Source: an uncultured Oscillospiraceae bacterium
GTDB taxonomy: Bacteria > Bacillota > Clostridia > Oscillospirales > Oscillospiraceae
Assembly: GCA_958438185.1 (NCBI GenBank)
Contig: CAUBQU010000007.1
Location: forward strand, 1-14,666
Direction of reading: 5' to 3'
DNA length: 14,666 bases
Shown: positions 13,585-14,666 of the stretch, piece after piece
Numbering within the stretch: the stretch's first letter is position 1
How the letters are laid out: each line of letters begins with the position of its first letter
The notes under the pieces: model-generated
What the model was told of the DNA's origin: nothing
What the model saw: only the letters and a program-made list of their open reading frames with translations
The model's database searches: none
Program-made: the position numbers and the translations under genes

Positions 13585-14520
13585 TTACCCTCCCTTGCAC
13601 AGACGATAGCCCACGCCCCAGACGGTTTGCAGCAGCTGGGGGAGGGCGGAATCGTCCTCGATCTTTTCCCGCAGACGGTTGACATGCACCGCTACGGTCA
13701 TATTATCTCCCATGGACTCCAGGCTCCAGATCAGCTCATAGAGGTCCTCCCGGCTGAAGACCTGCCCCGGGTGCCGCATGAGAAACAGCAGCAATTCATA
13801 TTCCTTATTTTTCAGCGGCAGGGGGATAAGCTGGACCGGGTCGCGGCTGGCTTCCATCTTGGCGAAGGCGAAGAGCCGGTTCACCATGGCTTCGATCTCC
13901 GTCTCCTTGGCGTAGATGGTGCGCAGATACCGCTGCCGGGCCGCCTCATCCGGGGCGACGCCATCCAGCAGCGCTTCCGTGTAGGCCCGGATCGAGGTGA
14001 GCGGGCTTTTTAAGTCGTGGGACATCCCGGCGATCAGCTCCTGCTTTTGCTGCTGGGCTGCCTGCTGCTCCTCCAACGATGCCTTCAGCCGGGCTGCCAT
14101 TTCGTCCAGCGCGTCGCAGGCGGCTTTGAATTCGTCCGCCGCGCCATAAGAGATGGGCGTGTCCAGATCGCCGTCGCGGATGTGGGCGACACCGGCGGTC
14201 AGTGTATCCAGCGGCTGGGCAATGTGGCGAAACAGACTGCGGGTCAGGCAGAAATTCGTCAGCCCGATGGCCAGCAGCAGTGCGGCGATGACGGTACCGG
14301 CATAAATGCCAAAAATCGTCGACGCGCCGGAGAGCACCTGCTCAAACTGCTCGCCCGCCTGGCGCAGATCGTGCATACTGAGACCGAGGCGGGGGAGATA
14401 GACATGCTTTAGCAGAAAAAGCGCCAGGCCGACGCCGATGAGCAGCAGCACCGCCGCCGCCAGGACGGGGATCACAAACATCGCGATATTCGACCGCGCC
14501 AGCCGTTTTTTGATCGTCAT
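13585..14520 (-). CDS. Chimeric membrane regulator: kinase N-terminus fused to OmpR-type DNA-binding domain
   Basis: A 311-residue protein. TM1 (about 13-37), an extracytoplasmic loop (38-68) and TM2 (about 70-92) are followed by HAMP (93-145) and a HisKA helix pair with MSHDLKSPLTSIRAY (H168, about 160-222). Then, instead of HATPase_c, the frame runs through VQLIPLPLKNKEYELLLFL into a complete winged-helix domain: FSREDLYELIW (255-265), the recognition helix region MTVAVHVNRLREKIE, and the closing QTVWGVGYRL. No receiver domain and no ATP-binding lobe exist, so it cannot autophosphorylate. It looks like a deletion fusing a kinase to an adjacent response regulator, with PL repeats at the joint. 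It could act as a membrane-tethered DNA-binding dimer. The ATG at 14520 has GGGAGG 8 bases upstream. Boxes at 14617-14635 and 13142-13170 are likely targets. Confidence 0.85.
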   Translation of the reverse strand: MTIKKRLARSNIAMFVIPVLAAAVLLLIGVGLALFLLKHVYLPRLGLSMHDLRQAGEQFEQVLSGASTIFGIYAGTVIAALLLAIGLTNFCLTRSLFRHIAQPLDTLTAGVAHIRDGDLDTPISYGAADEFKAACDALDEMAARLKASLEEQQAAQQQKQELIAGMSHDLKSPLTSIRAYTEALLDGVAPDEAARQRYLRTIYAKETEIEAMVNRLFAFAKMEASRDPVQLIPLPLKNKEYELLLFLMRHPGQVFSREDLYELIWSLESMGDNMTVAVHVNRLREKIEDDSALPQLLQTVWGVGYRLCKGG

Positions 14521-14576
14521 AGCCAAGACCTCCCGGGGGTCCCGCCCGCGTTTTGCACGGCCGGGGTTCTGCAATC

Positions 14577-14602
14577 ATTTTAGCATAGCATAGCATAGCA
14601 TA
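14577..14602 (-). repeat. Promoter region of 5-bp tandem repeats (TATGC)n
   Basis: On the minus strand TATGC is repeated four times and ends in TGCTAAAAT, an extended -10 (TAAAAT at 14582-14577). Each repeat also offers a weak TATGCT -10. There is no good -35; the regulator box at 14617-14635 would replace it. Confidence 0.5.
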
Positions 14603-14616
14603 AATTTCCCGCGCAG

Positions 14617-14635
14617 GTTTAAACGAAAGTTAAAC
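14617..14635 (-). promoter_or_regulatory. Regulator box 1: GTTTAA direct repeats 11 bp apart
   Basis: On the minus strand GTTTAAC (from 14635) and GTTTAAAC (from 14624) start 11 bp apart, inside a wider dyad CAGGTTTAA / TTAAACCTG. It is the same motif and spacing as at 13142-13170. The first TATGCT lies 14 bases downstream, a fitting distance for an OmpR-type activator. The rest of 14636-14666 shows nothing I can name. Confidence 0.55.
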
Positions 14636-14666
14636 CTGGCGCCTGCCAAACAGGGCAGCGCTTGCA

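Overview
The window looks like a high-GC member of the Clostridia, most likely an Oscillospirales/Ruminococcaceae-type gut bacterium. This is inferred from the gene families (DUF1292, Clostridia-type FeoB with a CNGRFP-like gate, SLH surface protein, bacterial FatA-type thioesterase), strong GGAGG ribosome binding sites and TTGaca/TAtaAT promoters. No 16S or other decisive marker is present.

Layout. 1-290: two facing terminators and a minus-strand structured RNA that I read as 6S RNA, directly behind the stop codon of a DUF1292 gene (288-575). 710-2784: feoA-feoB ferrous iron uptake operon (minus) with a structured leader. 3040-4116: divergent plus-strand P-loop protein. 4190-5949: tsaE-tsaB-upp (minus), joining t6A tRNA modification to uracil salvage. 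6125-7282: RodA/FtsW-type glycosyltransferase (plus), divergent from tsaE. 7379-9886: secreted SLH/SpaA-like surface protein (plus). 9999-10085: tRNA-Leu(UAA) (minus). 10153-10881: acyl-ACP thioesterase (minus).

11001-14666 is the unusual part and is all minus strand. Reading downstream it holds: a regulator box; a membrane protein that joins a histidine kinase N-terminus (TM-HAMP-HisKA) in frame to an OmpR-type winged-helix DNA-binding domain, with no ATPase and no receiver domain; an EamA transporter broken by a one-base shift; a terminator; a second copy of the same regulator box; a 20-codon glycosyltransferase remnant; an internally deleted flippase remnant with an in-frame TGA; an intact DUF368 (PopT-type undecaprenyl-phosphate translocase); and a PAP2 phosphatase split by a one-base shift. 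The four genes from glycosyltransferase to PAP2 are chained by GTGA/ATGA stop-start overlaps. The deletions in the first two keep frame, so the coupling into DUF368 survives apart from one TGA.

The most notable reading is a cell-envelope lipid-carrier module: a PAP2 phosphatase would make C55-P and DUF368 would return it across the membrane. It would be controlled by a collapsed two-component system whose 11-bp-spaced GTTTAA boxes lie before its own gene and before the module. The main doubt is whether the frameshifts (both next to G runs) and the fusion are real or assembly errors.
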